A stretch of 64,000 bases of DNA, taken from positions 1 to 64,000 of the forward strand of contig NZ_JARXXA010000019.1 of the NCBI RefSeq assembly GCF_029892785.1. The letters are read 5' to 3'. A program made the translations under genes and the position numbers. How positions within the stretch are numbered: the stretch's first letter is position 1; every line of letters begins with the position of its first letter. The notes below the pieces were generated by a model. The model saw nothing but the letters and a program-made list of their open reading frames with translations. It was not told where the DNA came from and did no database searches. This stretch comes from Parabacteroides sp. PH5-46 (GTDB lineage Bacteria; Bacteroidota; Bacteroidia; Bacteroidales; Tannerellaceae). Shown here piece by piece: positions 9,401-18,345 of the stretch.

Positions 9401-9752
9401 GTACAACCTGTTCAAGACAATGGTAGATACGATGAACCGTAAAACGGCCAGTATCCTGATGCGTGGGCAGATTCCTGTAAGAGAGGAAGCCCCGGAACAA
9501 GGAGGCGAACGCAGAGTAGATGTACGTCAGGCCGCAGAACAAAAGCGACAGGATATGAGTCGCTATCGTACGGAGAAGAGCGATGTACTTAGCGGGGGAG
9601 GAGACGATCCTTTGCAACAGAAACCGCCTGTAGGTCCGACTCAAGCTCGTCAGCAAACACCGGTTCGCGTAGAGAAACGGGTGGGACGTAATGACCCATG
9701 CCCTTGCGGAAGCGGAAAGAAATACAAAGCCTGCCACGGAAAAGGTTTATAA
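6408..9752 (+). CDS. secA: Preprotein translocase ATPase SecA
   Basis: This 1114-residue protein is the motor ATPase that drives secretory proteins through SecYEG. Visible features are the Walker A motif (ATGEGKT), the DEVD motif of nucleotide-binding domain 1 ([20 protein letters not shown]), the NBD2 arginine-rich motif ([14 protein letters not shown]), and a C-terminal SecB/zinc-binding tail ([14 protein letters not shown]). Like other Bacteroidota SecA proteins it is longer than the roughly 900-residue proteobacterial form. An inserted stretch lies around residues 310-430. It follows the DUF4105 and phosphatase-like genes, probably in one operon, and ends at a strong terminator. Confidence 0.98.
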   Translation: MGFNEFMTKLFGNKSQRDLKEIDPYVKKIKDVYPSIEVLSNDDLRAKTDEIRKRISDYVAEDRAKVEELRKNIEEKELEEREAIWAEVDKIEKEITEKMEIVLEECLPEVFSIVKDTARRFTQNEEIVVTANQFDRDLAAKHDFVRIEDDKAIYQNHWVAGGNEITWDMIHYDVQLFGGVVLHKGKIAEMATGEGKTLVATLPVFLNALTGNGVHVVTVNDYLSKRDSEWMGPLYMFHGLSVDCIDRHQPNSDARRMAYNADITFGTNNEFGFDYLRDNMAISPNDLVQRKHNYAIVDEVDSVLIDDARTPLIISGPIPRGEEQLFEQFRPNVEVVVNAQRNLTNKLLTDAKQKLASDDSKVQEEGSLLLYRSFKGHPKYKPLIKFLSEPGIKAAMLKTEAFYMAENMRNMHLVTDELYYVIDEKNNSIELTDKGIDLLTGKSDDPHFFVLPDIASELSQLDNMTGSEDEKQAKKDEILANYSVKSERVHTINQLLKAYTLFEKDDEYVVMDNKVMIVDEQTGRIMDGRRYSDGLHQAIEAKERVKVEAATQTFATITLQNYFRMYHKLSGMTGTAETEAGEFWDIYKLDVVVIPTNRPIARADMNDRIYKTKREKYNAVIEEINDLVSAGRPVLVGTTSVEISELLSRMLTMRKIAHNVLNAKLHQREAEIVAQAGQKGMVTIATNMAGRGTDIKLSAEVKEAGGLAIIGTERHESRRVDRQLRGRAGRQGDPGSSVFFVSLEDDLMRLFASEKIAGLMDRMGFKEGEVLEHSMLSKSVERAQKKVEENNFGIRKRLLEYDDVMNSQRNVIYTRRRHALMGERIGLDVLNTIYDNTTSIVEQHADNMDYEGFKLELFRTFAMESPFNEEEFKELKAAQLTDKLFDEALKNFKRRMDRLVQVANPVIKQVYETQGAQYENILIPITDGKRMYNIACNLKEAYETESKAISKAFQKSIVLHTIDESWKEHLREMDELRHSVQNASYENKDPLLIYKLESYNLFKTMVDTMNRKTASILMRGQIPVREEAPEQGGERRVDVRQAAEQKRQDMSRYRTEKSDVLSGGGDDPLQQKPPVGPTQARQQTPVRVEKRVGRNDPCPCGSGKKYKACHGKGL

Positions 9753-9773
9753 TTCAGAAATATAATATATGGT

Positions 9774-9802
9774 GTAGAGACAAGGCATTGCCTTGTCTCT
9801 AC
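9774..9802. terminator. Bidirectional terminator between secA and GH51
   Basis: Perfect 13-bp arms, GTAGAGACAAGGC (9774-9786) and GCCTTGTCTCTAC (9790-9802), flank a 3-nt loop between two convergent genes. CTATTTT follows on the plus strand. Confidence 0.85.
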
Positions 9803-9807
9803 CTATT

Positions 9808-12135
9808 TTAATCAATAGATAATTTGATAATCGTAACGGAATTAGCCGGGAAAGTATAGGTTCGTTTTCGGTTTCCAGGGAAATGTATTGTTTTTTCGAC
9901 AGGTGTAGCGTTTGATAGTTCTACAATTTCAGCATCTCTCTTTACTTTTACTTCCGGGATGTGGATTTCTGTTTTCTCTTTGTGATGTGTTGTGTTTACT
10001 ACTTTCAGAATGATCTTTTTCTGCTCTTTGTCTGAAGTTGCCAGGGCTACGAGAGAAGGGAAGGGGGCTAATATGGCTTCGTGCAGTAATTCCCTGTCCG
10101 CATAGCAACGAATCGTATCATCTTTACACACAACTTTTAGCTTATACCATTGCTCGTTTTCAGTTTTGAAAGCTTTGGGGGGCGTTAGCATATCCTTTAT
10201 GGTGCCTGTTTGCCGGTATAGTTCGCTGCTTTCGTTGCCGAAAGCCAGACAAATATAGTCTGCCTCATCACCTCTTTGCCCATTGTCGCGCACGAACAGG
10301 CGAAGGGGAAGATCTCCTTTGGTATGTTTAACCGATAGCGAAAGTTCATAATTGTACGATAAGGAGTCACCTGCAAATAGCGGATTGGCGGCATCTATCT
10401 CGTAATTATTGCCGGGCACTTCTATGGCTGCACGCCCGGAGAGGACTTGTGGCTTTGAAAACGTTTCTACCTCTGTGTTTAACAGCGTGTCTCCCCTATA
10501 TTTATTGAACATTTGCAACAGGTAATAGGAGGGGGAAAGTGTAATTTGCGACTGATTAAATGTAATGAGCGGATAGCGCTGCATATCATAATTTCGATTC
10601 CCCAATGCCGGAGCATACGCTAGTCGCATAACACCATCCGGATTACTTTCGGCAGCAATCAGGAAGCAGGCTTCGGCCACAGCAGCGCGCAGTGTACCTC
10701 CTTCTTTACCTACGGAAGAGAACTCGCCGATAAAAGCAGAGGGTGACTGTCGCTCGTAATTCCGGCTGAAACGCTCATGATTCGATATAAAGAACGATTC
10801 AGTCGCATAGTAATGATCGTCTACCCAATCGTTTCTGTTCTGGTTTCTGAGGAGGGAACTGCTGATTACTGTCATGTCCGGATAGGCCGCGTGGATCGCA
10901 TTTTTGAATAATTCAAAGCGACGGCTATATTCTATCCCGTAATTTTCACTTCCTATCTCGATGTATTTCAGATGAAATGGCGCCTGATGGCCATTGGAAG
11001 CCCTCATTGCTCCAAAGGTAGAATCGGCGGGCTGATTGGCATAAGCGATAGCGTCTAATGTCTCTTGCACGAGGATGTTCATTTGTGTGATATCTTCGAT
11101 GCGGGGGCGTCTGCATTGACTGGTTATACCACTATTTACAACGTAAACGGGTTCGGCTTTCAAGTCTTCGCACATCTGTAAAAACTCATGATAGCCTACA
11201 CCATTACTGCTCCCGTATCCCCAGATATTCCAGAAATGTTTTCGTTCAGCAATATCGCCTATTGACTCCCGCCACTTGGGGTAGGTGCCGCTTGTGTAGC
11301 CTTCTACAAAACTTCCCCCGGGAAACCGGATAAAGGCAGGTGACAAGTCTGCTATCTTTTCCATGATATCGGGACGTAATCCGTTGGGACGGTTTTTCCA
11401 CGTCTTTTCAGGCATAAGCGATACAACATCTAGCCAGAAGAAGGTAGAACTGTCTGTAGAAAAGGTCAGGACAGCATTCTCCGCATCCTCATTGGCCGTG
11501 AACGTAAAGGCTTGTTTTCTCCATTCAAAGGTAGGTGTTACTCTCACCGTATTGCTCAAAGCCTTTGTGGCAGATGAGTCTTCCAGGGCGATGCGGATGG
11601 AGCGGGGAGTAACAGAAGTGGCTGTCCGGGTGTAAAATGATAGGTTATACTTTTCTCCTTTGCGGATGGGGATCCCTTTATAGCCTTCGGCAATTACACC
11701 TCCTCGTCCGGTAGCCTCCGAAGCGTAAACGGCAACCATTAATGAGCGCTGGTTCTTCTCGCTTAATGCTTTTCGGTCGTCTGTTGAAATGTATGAATTA
11801 TCGGCCAGCTTACGCCAGCCCGGGATAGAGTCGGGATGGATGAAGGGAATCGTCCAGCCATTGGGAGTAACCAATACATTGCGTGTGCGATCATACGCAC
11901 AGTGCAAGGGAATGGAACCCTCTTCAAAGCTCCTGTTTTGTATATATTCGGCATATATACCTCCGTCTATCGCATGGTTAATCTCTTCAATGGTAAGCCC
12001 GTACAACTGCTCGTTGACAGGGTAAGAAACACCTTCAGTTGTTATTGTGATGGAAGAAGTTGCCGGTAATTCGGGTTTGCATCCGGCTAAAAAGAAAATA
12101 AGTAATAAAACGATTATATGTATATATGTCCGCAT
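9808..12135 (-). CDS. GH51 alpha-L-arabinofuranosidase-like lipoprotein
   Basis: The 775-residue protein starts with a lipoprotein signal (lipobox LAGC, Cys19). A carbohydrate-binding-like beta region follows at about 90-230. The GH51 catalytic barrel then carries the expected acid/base Glu in EIGSENYG and the probable nucleophile Glu in FIGEFSS. A second beta-rich region and the arabinofuranosidase C-terminal domain (ending NSVTIIKLS) complete it. GH51 enzymes remove L-arabinofuranosyl or related residues from plant polysaccharides with retention. It stands alone, transcribed leftward, convergent with secA and divergent from the REC-kinase gene. Its substrate and any link to the arabinose-type locus at 18.7-44.5 kb are not shown. 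Confidence 0.88.
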   Translation of the reverse strand: MRTYIHIIVLLLIFFLAGCKPELPATSSITITTEGVSYPVNEQLYGLTIEEINHAIDGGIYAEYIQNRSFEEGSIPLHCAYDRTRNVLVTPNGWTIPFIHPDSIPGWRKLADNSYISTDDRKALSEKNQRSLMVAVYASEATGRGGVIAEGYKGIPIRKGEKYNLSFYTRTATSVTPRSIRIALEDSSATKALSNTVRVTPTFEWRKQAFTFTANEDAENAVLTFSTDSSTFFWLDVVSLMPEKTWKNRPNGLRPDIMEKIADLSPAFIRFPGGSFVEGYTSGTYPKWRESIGDIAERKHFWNIWGYGSSNGVGYHEFLQMCEDLKAEPVYVVNSGITSQCRRPRIEDITQMNILVQETLDAIAYANQPADSTFGAMRASNGHQAPFHLKYIEIGSENYGIEYSRRFELFKNAIHAAYPDMTVISSSLLRNQNRNDWVDDHYYATESFFISNHERFSRNYERQSPSAFIGEFSSVGKEGGTLRAAVAEACFLIAAESNPDGVMRLAYAPALGNRNYDMQRYPLITFNQSQITLSPSYYLLQMFNKYRGDTLLNTEVETFSKPQVLSGRAAIEVPGNNYEIDAANPLFAGDSLSYNYELSLSVKHTKGDLPLRLFVRDNGQRGDEADYICLAFGNESSELYRQTGTIKDMLTPPKAFKTENEQWYKLKVVCKDDTIRCYADRELLHEAILAPFPSLVALATSDKEQKKIILKVVNTTHHKEKTEIHIPEVKVKRDAEIVELSNATPVEKTIHFPGNRKRTYTFPANSVTIIKLSID

Positions 12136-12166
12136 TCCAGCTGGTTAGATTAGATTGTTAGGGATA

Positions 12167-12197
12167 CAAAGCTAAGGAAAACTGGCAAACATGCAAA
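12167..12197 (-). promoter_or_regulatory. Promoter of the GH51 gene
   Basis: Minus-strand -33 TTTG (12197-12194), 19 bp, then -7 box TAGCTTTG (12174-12167). The start codon at 12135 lies about 25 bp beyond the expected transcription start. Confidence 0.7.
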
Positions 12198-12241
12198 ATA
12201 AAACGACTCACGAGCAAAATAAAATAAGTTGTGAGCAAACG
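12193..12241. repeat. 21-bp spaced GCAAA repeats
   Basis: GCAAAATAAAA at 12193 and 12214 and GCAAACGAG at 12235 are spaced exactly 21 bp apart and overlap the -33 element of the GH51 promoter. CTCAC and GTGAG words are interleaved. They could be operator half-sites. The 226-bp divergent intergenic region holds nothing else except a weak -7 box TAATTTTG at 12330-12337 for the rightward gene. Confidence 0.4.
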
Positions 12242-12361
12242 AGAACAAGATGCAACCTATTTTTGTTATATAATAAGTGAAGGGATAACTATTTATATAG
12301 AAAAGAACAAATAACTCGAACTATTTAGTTAATTTTGCGTGGATAGAATGAAAAGTTTTAA

Positions 12362-13492
12362 ATGAAAAGTTTCGCGTCAGAATATAAGATACTCATTGTT
12401 GATGACATTCCAACGAATGTTATGCTTGTTGAGGCAATCCTGAAGAAAGAAGGTTATTCATTGATCACAGCCGATAATGGTGTTGATGCTTTAAAGATCG
12501 CGCAAGAACAACACCCCAATATTATTCTGCTGGATATCATGATGCCGGGGATGGATGGCTATGAAGTATTGCAACACCTGAAAAGCAATCCGGATACGAA
12601 TGCTATTCCGGTGATTATCATGTCAGCACTAAATGATATGCCCAGTATTATAAAGGGGTATCAATTAGGAGCTACAGAGTATGTGACGAAACCTTTTCAG
12701 CGGGAGGAGCTGGTAAAACGTATTGCTCACCGTTTCGAATTGTATAGCATCGAACGAATTAAGGAAGAGCTTGTGCTTACCATAGAGTCCAGAGATATGC
12801 TCTATTCTGTCATATCGCATGATTTACGGACTCCCTTAGGCTCGTTAAAGATGATGAATAATTCTATCCTTAAAATGGTTGACCGGGAAAGGGTAGGGGA
12901 TGATGTTTACGAGATGCTTCTGCTAACGAACAAAACCTCTGAAGATACTTTTCAATTACTGGACAACCTTACAAAATGGTCTAAATATACTCAAAACAAG
13001 ATAGCTCTCCATAAGCAAAAGACGGATATCAACGGACTGATTGAAAGTATTATTACTATCTATCAGCCTATTGCCGAACTGAAACGTGTATCAATTATTT
13101 CAAAAGGCCTGGATGAAACATTGTCGGGTATTGTTGATGTTGATATGGTAAAGACCATTGTTCGCAACTTATTGTCCAATGCTGTTAAGTTCAGCTATGA
13201 AGGAGGTACAGTGGAAATTGCTACCCGTTTGGAAGATAACTATCTGTATTTTTCCGTTACAGACCATGGAAAAGGCTTAAAAGAAGGAGACAAAGAAAGG
13301 CTCTTTAATGCCGAACATTTCTCAACCTTCGGAACCGATAACGAACAAGGCTCCGGCTTAGGCCTGATGATCAGCAAAACGTTTGTTGATTTGCACGAAG
13401 GTAAGATCTGGTTTAAATCGGAAGAAGGCAAAGGAACGACTATCTTCTTTACGCTAAAAATAAGAGAGAAAGACGAAGACGATGAGGATTAA
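12362..13492 (+). CDS. Response regulator-histidine kinase protein (REC-HisKA-HATPase)
   Basis: This 376-residue soluble protein begins with a receiver domain (Asp14, Asp15, phospho-acceptor Asp58 in LLDIMM, Lys110 in VTKPF). A dimerisation/phosphotransfer helix follows (His153 in VISHDLRTP), then a GHKL ATPase domain (N box RNLLSNAVKFSY, G1 DHGKGL, G2 GSGLGL) and an acidic tail. It has no membrane segment or sensory domain, so it probably takes phosphate from, or is modulated by, another kinase and passes it on. Its partner is not in the window. The start ATG overlaps the stop of a five-codon upstream frame (12348-12365). A strong terminator follows. Confidence 0.92.
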   Translation: MKSFASEYKILIVDDIPTNVMLVEAILKKEGYSLITADNGVDALKIAQEQHPNIILLDIMMPGMDGYEVLQHLKSNPDTNAIPVIIMSALNDMPSIIKGYQLGATEYVTKPFQREELVKRIAHRFELYSIERIKEELVLTIESRDMLYSVISHDLRTPLGSLKMMNNSILKMVDRERVGDDVYEMLLLTNKTSEDTFQLLDNLTKWSKYTQNKIALHKQKTDINGLIESIITIYQPIAELKRVSIISKGLDETLSGIVDVDMVKTIVRNLLSNAVKFSYEGGTVEIATRLEDNYLYFSVTDHGKGLKEGDKERLFNAEHFSTFGTDNEQGSGLGLMISKTFVDLHEGKIWFKSEEGKGTTIFFTLKIREKDEDDED

Positions 13493-13515
13493 TCTTTGTT
13501 GAATGATATACAAAT

Positions 13516-13546
13516 AAAAAAGGCTGTTCATTGAACAGCCTTTTTT
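13516..13546. terminator. Bidirectional terminator between REC-kinase and mmdB
   Basis: Stem GGCTGTTC/GAACAGCC with a 3-nt loop, preceded by an A-run and followed by TTTTTT, lies between two convergent genes. Confidence 0.92.
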
Positions 13547-13564
13547 ATGTATTGTGGATTGAGA

Positions 13565-14725
13565 TTATCCTAAGAATCCTAACAAGATACCGGCAGCAAC
13601 AGCTGAACCGATAACACCTGCTACGTTCGGACCCATAGCGTGCATCAAAAGATAGTTGGTTGGGTCGTATTCCAAACCTACTACCTGAGAGATACGTGCA
13701 GAGTCAGGCACAGCAGATACACCGGAGTTACCGATAAGCGGATTAATCTTATTACCTTCTTTCAGGAACAGATTGAAGAACTTCACGAACAGGATACCTG
13801 CGCAAGTAGCAATCACGAAAGATAAAGCTCCCAGACCGAAGATCTTGATTGAGTTCAATGTCAGGAACTGAGTAGCCTGCGTAGAAGCTCCTACCGTAAT
13901 ACCTAACAAGATAGTAATTGTATCAATCAGCGGACCACGGGCTGTTTCAGCCAAACGACGTGTTACACCACTTTCCTTTAATAAGTTTCCGAAGAATAAC
14001 ATACCCAACAAAGGCAAGCCCGAAGGTACAAGGAAACAAGTCAAAAGAAGACCCATGATCGGGAAGATGATTTTTTCCGTAGAAGAAACGACTCTGGGAG
14101 GTTTCATACGGATCACACGTTCTTTCTTAGTAGTAAGCAATCGCATAAACGGAGGTTGTATAATTGGTACCAAGGCCATATATGAATAGGCCGATACCGC
14201 AATAGCCCCCATCAGGTTAGGCGCCAACTTAGACGAAAGGAAAATAGCCGTAGGACCGTCAGCACCACCAATGATACCGATAGCACCTGCTTGGTTAGGT
14301 TCAAATCCCATTTGAAGAGCAATGGTGTAAGCACCGAAGATACCAAATTGAGCCGCAGCACCAATCAACATTAGTTTTGGATTGGAAATCAATGCCGAGA
14401 AGTCGGTCATCGCCCCAATTCCAAGAAATATCAATGGCGGATACCATCCTTGTACAACTCCCTGATAGAGGATGTTTAGCACAGAACCTTCTTCATAAAT
14501 ACCCACTTGTAAACCGGCATCTTTAAAAGGAATATTACCAATTAACATACCGAATCCGATAGGTATAAGAAGCATAGGCTCAAATTCATATTTGATAGCC
14601 ATGAATATAAAAAGCAAACCTACCACGATCATAATTAAATGACCGGGCGTTGCATTATATACCCCTGTATAGGTAAGGAACAGCTGAAGGTTCTCACCAA
14701 GGAATGATAAAAAACTTTCTTGCAT
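13565..14725 (-). CDS. mmdB: Na+-translocating decarboxylase beta subunit
   Basis: This 386-residue multi-span membrane protein belongs to the OadB/MmdB/GcdB family, the sodium pump of biotin-dependent decarboxylases. Conserved signatures are visible: GIGAMTDFSALI, GIIGGADGPTAIF, and NPLIGNSGVSAVPDSARISQ near the C-terminus. It couples removal of CO2 from carboxybiotin to Na+ export across the inner membrane. It is the last gene of mce-mmdA-oadG-mmdC-mmdB, starting 4 bp after the biotin-carrier stop. The MmdA-type alpha subunit in the same operon assigns it to methylmalonyl-CoA rather than oxaloacetate decarboxylase. Confidence 0.95.
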   Translation of the reverse strand: MQESFLSFLGENLQLFLTYTGVYNATPGHLIMIVVGLLFIFMAIKYEFEPMLLIPIGFGMLIGNIPFKDAGLQVGIYEEGSVLNILYQGVVQGWYPPLIFLGIGAMTDFSALISNPKLMLIGAAAQFGIFGAYTIALQMGFEPNQAGAIGIIGGADGPTAIFLSSKLAPNLMGAIAVSAYSYMALVPIIQPPFMRLLTTKKERVIRMKPPRVVSSTEKIIFPIMGLLLTCFLVPSGLPLLGMLFFGNLLKESGVTRRLAETARGPLIDTITILLGITVGASTQATQFLTLNSIKIFGLGALSFVIATCAGILFVKFFNLFLKEGNKINPLIGNSGVSAVPDSARISQVVGLEYDPTNYLLMHAMGPNVAGVIGSAVAAGILLGFLG

Positions 14726-14729
14726 ATGC

Positions 14730-15161
14730 TTATCCTATTACTACGAGGTCTGCATTTTCCAATACAGAGTCGCCTTTATTCACTCTTATTTCTTTAATTA
14801 CTCCGTCTCTGTCAGCATTAATACTGTTCTCCATTTTCATGGCTTCCAGAATAATAACTGTTTGTCCTCTCTTAACAGTATCGCCCACCTTACATTTGAC
14901 TTCCAGTATAACACCTGGTAGTGGCGATTTTACTGCACCCTGTGATGCAGATGCTGCAGGACGTGAAACTACCGGGTCGCCGGAAGCTGTTGTTGGTGCC
15001 TGAGCCGGTCTTTTGATGGTTACCACTTGCTTTTTAGCGGGTTTCTCCAACTTCACTTTATAAGGTGTTCCGTTTACTTCCACTTCAGCAATATCTTCTA
15101 TTACTGAACTGATATGCACCTTATATACATTGCCGTTTATTGTATATTTAAAACTTTTCAT
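14730..15161 (-). CDS. mmdC: Biotin carrier subunit of methylmalonyl-CoA decarboxylase
   Basis: A 143-residue biotinyl carrier protein with an N-terminal beta segment (about 1-50), an Ala/Pro/Ser-rich flexible linker (about 52-78) and a C-terminal biotinyl domain. The domain carries the attachment lysine Lys109 in EAMKMENSI. It shuttles the carboxyl group from the alpha subunit (MmdA) to the membrane beta subunit (MmdB), and the linker length suits that swinging role. It sits between the OadG-like gene and mmdB in a tight operon. Confidence 0.94.
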   Translation of the reverse strand: MKSFKYTINGNVYKVHISSVIEDIAEVEVNGTPYKVKLEKPAKKQVVTIKRPAQAPTTASGDPVVSRPAASASQGAVKSPLPGVILEVKCKVGDTVKRGQTVIILEAMKMENSINADRDGVIKEIRVNKGDSVLENADLVVIG

Positions 15162-15181
15162 TCTTGTTTGTTTTTAGATCA

Positions 15182-16072
15182 TTACTTTTTAGGAAGTTCA
15201 CGTAAACCGTATATCTTAGAACTCCATGGTGAATAATTACGTGTTACTTTCTGTATAGTAAGAACTGTATTCTCCATATCATGTACGTCTTCATCCAGTT
15301 CGTAAAGAGCGGCGCTGATTGCTGCCAGTATTTCACCGGATATTTCACCTTCTCCTACAGTTGTAACAACTCCAGTTGTTTTCTGAGCTCTGCGTTTGCT
15401 GGCTGATACGGCCGTGTATCCAACCCATTTGAAGAATAAATAGAGAAGAATCAATCCCAGAAACACAACGGCCATAGCTGTAACTGTCATACCAATTCCA
15501 ACTGGGTCGTTTGTTTTGAAGTTGTCCAACTTTTCGTTTGAATCCAACGTCAGGTTGTTTGTGCTGGGAGTTACTTTCTGAAGTACTACCCATTCGTCTT
15601 CTCCGTCTACTCTTCGTCCGTAACTAATATCGGCACTCTGGCTTGCCGGAATAACGATCTCATCCACCAAGGTTCTTCCATCGGAATCGTATAAAGCGAT
15701 GTAGTTTTCTTTTGTAGGATCCAATGTGAAATTCAAGTGGAATGTACCACGGGATGCAATTCCGTCTGCCCAGAATAATATATGTTGTCTCGGGCTGATT
15801 TTTGTTAATACATCTCCTTTAGGGATGGGATATTTTTTAGGATCGTTTTTGTCGTTTGTCAGAAAGCAACCGCCAATATTAACTGTTCCGGCAGAACCGT
15901 TATATAGCTCAACCCATCCGCTACGTTTTCCGTAGTCATCTACAAAGTTGTCTTCGTTGATGACTAAAACTTCATTTATTCGTATGGAGGTTACGCGTTG
16001 CGCCTGCATTCCTATGGAAAAGAACAACAAGAACAACCATAATACCCCTATTTTCTTTTTAGTCATATTCAT
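15182..16072 (-). CDS. OadG-family subunit fused to a lamin-tail domain
   Basis: The 296-residue protein has a signal peptide (cut near GMQAQ25), an extracytoplasmic lamin-tail domain at about 28-150 (IRINEVLVINEDNF, GWVELYNGS, GGCFLTND), a transmembrane helix at about 194-216 and a cytoplasmic tail typical of OadG/gamma subunits. OadG normally is a small (about 80-120 residue) membrane subunit that helps assemble the Na+-pumping decarboxylase. Here an exported domain of unknown ligand is added on the outer face. Its place between mmdA and mmdC supports the gamma-subunit role. The function of the lamin-tail part is unknown. Confidence 0.85.
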   Translation of the reverse strand: MNMTKKKIGVLWLFLLFFSIGMQAQRVTSIRINEVLVINEDNFVDDYGKRSGWVELYNGSAGTVNIGGCFLTNDKNDPKKYPIPKGDVLTKISPRQHILFWADGIASRGTFHLNFTLDPTKENYIALYDSDGRTLVDEIVIPASQSADISYGRRVDGEDEWVVLQKVTPSTNNLTLDSNEKLDNFKTNDPVGIGMTVTAMAVVFLGLILLYLFFKWVGYTAVSASKRRAQKTTGVVTTVGEGEISGEILAAISAALYELDEDVHDMENTVLTIQKVTRNYSPWSSKIYGLRELPKK

Positions 16073-16086
16073 TATCGTTTTAAGAA

Positions 16087-17640
16087 TTATAGAGGCAGAT
16101 TATCATGTTTCTTAGCAGGGTTTGTCAGCTTCTTTGTCTGTAACTGCTGTAAAGCACGGATAATGCGGAAACGCGTATTACGTGGTTCGATTACATCGTC
16201 GATGTAGCCATATTGAGCCGCATTATACGGGTTTGCAAATGCCTTTCTGTATTCTTCTTCTTTTTCGGCTGAAACTTTAGCAGGATCTTCTGCGGCGGCA
16301 ACTTCTTTTGCGAAGATTACTTCTACAGCGCCGCTGGGGCCCATTACTGCGATTTCGGCAGCTGGCCATGCGTAGTTCATATCACCACGTAAGTGTTTAG
16401 AACTCATTACACAATAGGCGCCTCCGTATGATTTACGCAATGTAACGGTTACTTTAGGTACAGTAGCTTCTCCGTAAGCATAAAGCAATTTGGCTCCGTG
16501 AAGGATCACACCGTTATATTCTTGTCCTGTTCCGGGAAGGAATCCAGGTACGTCTACCAATGTTACGATTGGAATATTGAATGCGTCGCAGAAACGAACG
16601 AAACGGCCTGCCTTACGTGAAGCATTGCTGTCAAGGCATCCTGCCATGATTTTAGGTTGGTTGGCTACGATACCTACCGATTGTCCGTTGAAGCGGGCAA
16701 AACCTACTATAATATTCTTTGCATAATCGGCATGTACTTCTAGGAATTCATTGTTGTCTATAATGGTTCCGATTACTTCATACATATCGTATGCCTGGTT
16801 CGGGCTGTCGGGGATTATTTCGTTTAATACATCGTCCAAGCGGTCGATTGGATCCTGACATGCTACCAGAGGAGTTTCCTCGAGGTTGTTCTGAGGCAAG
16901 AAGCTCAGCAGTTTGCGGATTAATACAAATCCTTCTTCTTCTGTGTCAACGGCAAAATGAGCAACTCCGGACTTGGTTGTGTGTACGCTTGCACCACCTA
17001 ATTGTTCCTGGGTTACATCTTCACCTGTAACGGTTTTAACAACCTTAGGACCTGTTAGGAACATATAGCTTGTTCCGCGTGTCATGATGTTAAAGTCGGT
17101 CAATGCCGGAGAATAAACAGCACCTCCTGCACAAGGACCAAAAATACCGGAAATCTGTGGTACTACACCTGATGCCAGAATATTACGCTGGAATATCTCA
17201 GCATAACCGGCAAGAGCATTTACGCCTTCCTGGATACGTGCGCCACCAGAATCGTTTAGTCCGATAACCGGTGCTCCCATTTTCATGGCCTGATCCATTA
17301 CTTTACAAATCTTCAGAGCCAGGGTTTCAGATAACGCACCGCCGAAAACAGTGAAATCTTGTGCGTATATGTAAACCACACGGCCATCAATTGTTCCGTA
17401 GCCTGTTACTACACCATCACCCAGGAATTTTGTTTTCTCAATACCGAAATTGGTACTACGGTGTTGCATAAACATATCAAACTCTTCGAAACTGCCTTCG
17501 TCTAGTAACATGGCAATACGCTCGCGAGCTGTATATTTACCTTTGTTGTGTTGGGCTTCAATTCTTTTTTCCCCACCACCAAGACGCGCTTTTTCGCGAA
17601 GGGCGATAAGCTCTTTTACTTTTTCAAGTTGGTTACTCAT
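16087..17640 (-). CDS. mmdA: Methylmalonyl-CoA decarboxylase alpha subunit (carboxyltransferase)
   Basis: This 517-residue protein belongs to the PccB/MmdA acyl-CoA carboxyltransferase family, with two crotonase-like halves. Visible motifs are [18 protein letters not shown], the oxyanion/CoA stretch [15 protein letters not shown], and in the second half [12 protein letters not shown] and [13 protein letters not shown]. It moves the carboxyl group of (S)-methylmalonyl-CoA to biotin, giving propionyl-CoA. The operon lacks a biotin carboxylase and contains a beta pump, so the complex should act as a Na+-pumping decarboxylase rather than an ATP-using carboxylase. It lies 36 bp after mce. Confidence 0.95.
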   Translation of the reverse strand: MSNQLEKVKELIALREKARLGGGEKRIEAQHNKGKYTARERIAMLLDEGSFEEFDMFMQHRSTNFGIEKTKFLGDGVVTGYGTIDGRVVYIYAQDFTVFGGALSETLALKICKVMDQAMKMGAPVIGLNDSGGARIQEGVNALAGYAEIFQRNILASGVVPQISGIFGPCAGGAVYSPALTDFNIMTRGTSYMFLTGPKVVKTVTGEDVTQEQLGGASVHTTKSGVAHFAVDTEEEGFVLIRKLLSFLPQNNLEETPLVACQDPIDRLDDVLNEIIPDSPNQAYDMYEVIGTIIDNNEFLEVHADYAKNIIVGFARFNGQSVGIVANQPKIMAGCLDSNASRKAGRFVRFCDAFNIPIVTLVDVPGFLPGTGQEYNGVILHGAKLLYAYGEATVPKVTVTLRKSYGGAYCVMSSKHLRGDMNYAWPAAEIAVMGPSGAVEVIFAKEVAAAEDPAKVSAEKEEEYRKAFANPYNAAQYGYIDDVIEPRNTRFRIIRALQQLQTKKLTNPAKKHDNLPL

Positions 17641-17676
17641 TGTTATTTTGATTTGTTGTTAGAAATGTTTGTTGTG

Positions 17677-18087
17677 TTATTTTTCTCCTTCCATGCAAAG
17701 TTCTGTCAGAACGCTGCAGGTGGATTTCGGATGCAGGAAAGCAATGTTTAAACCTTCTGCTCCGCCACGAGGGGCTTTGTCGATTAGTTGGACGCCTTTT
17801 GAAGCTGCTTCGTCAAGCGCTTCCTGTACAGATGGAACGGCGAATGCAATGTGATGGATGCCTTCTCCTTTTTTCTCAATAAATTTGGCGATTGTACTGT
17901 CGTCACTGGTTGGTTCCAGTAATTCGATTTTAGTTTGGCCTACTTTGAAGAACGCTGTTTTTACTTTCTGGTCCTCAACCACTTCAATGTTGTAGCACTT
18001 CAACCCTAAAACGCCTTCATAATAAGGTAAAGAAGCTTCAATACTTTTTACGGCAATACCAAGATGCTCAATATGCGTAATATTCAT
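17677..18087 (-). CDS. mce: Methylmalonyl-CoA epimerase
   Basis: This 136-residue VOC-fold protein interconverts (R)- and (S)-methylmalonyl-CoA, feeding the decarboxylase encoded next to it. Metal-binding residues expected for the family are present: His in IEHLGIAV, His in GIHHIAFAV and Glu near the C-terminus in VLTELCMEG. Length is normal. It is the first gene of the leftward operon, so the mutase product from succinate can be turned directly into the substrate of MmdA. Confidence 0.95.
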   Translation of the reverse strand: MNITHIEHLGIAVKSIEASLPYYEGVLGLKCYNIEVVEDQKVKTAFFKVGQTKIELLEPTSDDSTIAKFIEKKGEGIHHIAFAVPSVQEALDEAASKGVQLIDKAPRGGAEGLNIAFLHPKSTCSVLTELCMEGEK

Positions 18088-18133
18088 TTCTTATAAAATT
18101 AGTAATTAAGTAATACGTTTATAATTATGGGCG

Positions 18134-18178
18134 CAAAGGTACACACTTTATTTATGAATAAAGAAATAATTCTTTATT
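18134..18178 (-). promoter_or_regulatory. Promoter and overlapping palindrome of the mce operon
   Basis: A -7 box TACCTTTG (18141-18134) lies about 47 bp upstream of mce. The -33 region is weak (TTTA, 18162-18159). It falls inside a perfect 9-bp inverted repeat, AATAAAGAA (18157-18165) and TTCTTTATT (18170-18178), which could be a regulator site or a structural element. Confidence 0.5.
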
Positions 18179-18345
18179 TTTTATCCTTTCTTTTCTTTCT
18201 TTGTTTAGTGTTTGATTATTAGATGAATAGCGTTTTTCAATTTGAGGAAAAAGATAAAAGAACACTAGGTGGATATTTCCGGCTTATTGTATTTTTTTAC
18301 TATTTAGTATCTATCCGATATGTAAATTTGTATCCTATTGTTTAT

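Noticed and set aside
13565-18087. Oxaloacetate decarboxylase operon
   Set aside because: The alpha subunit is of the PccB/MmdA carboxyltransferase type, not the OadA pyruvate-carboxylase-like type, and the first gene is methylmalonyl-CoA epimerase.
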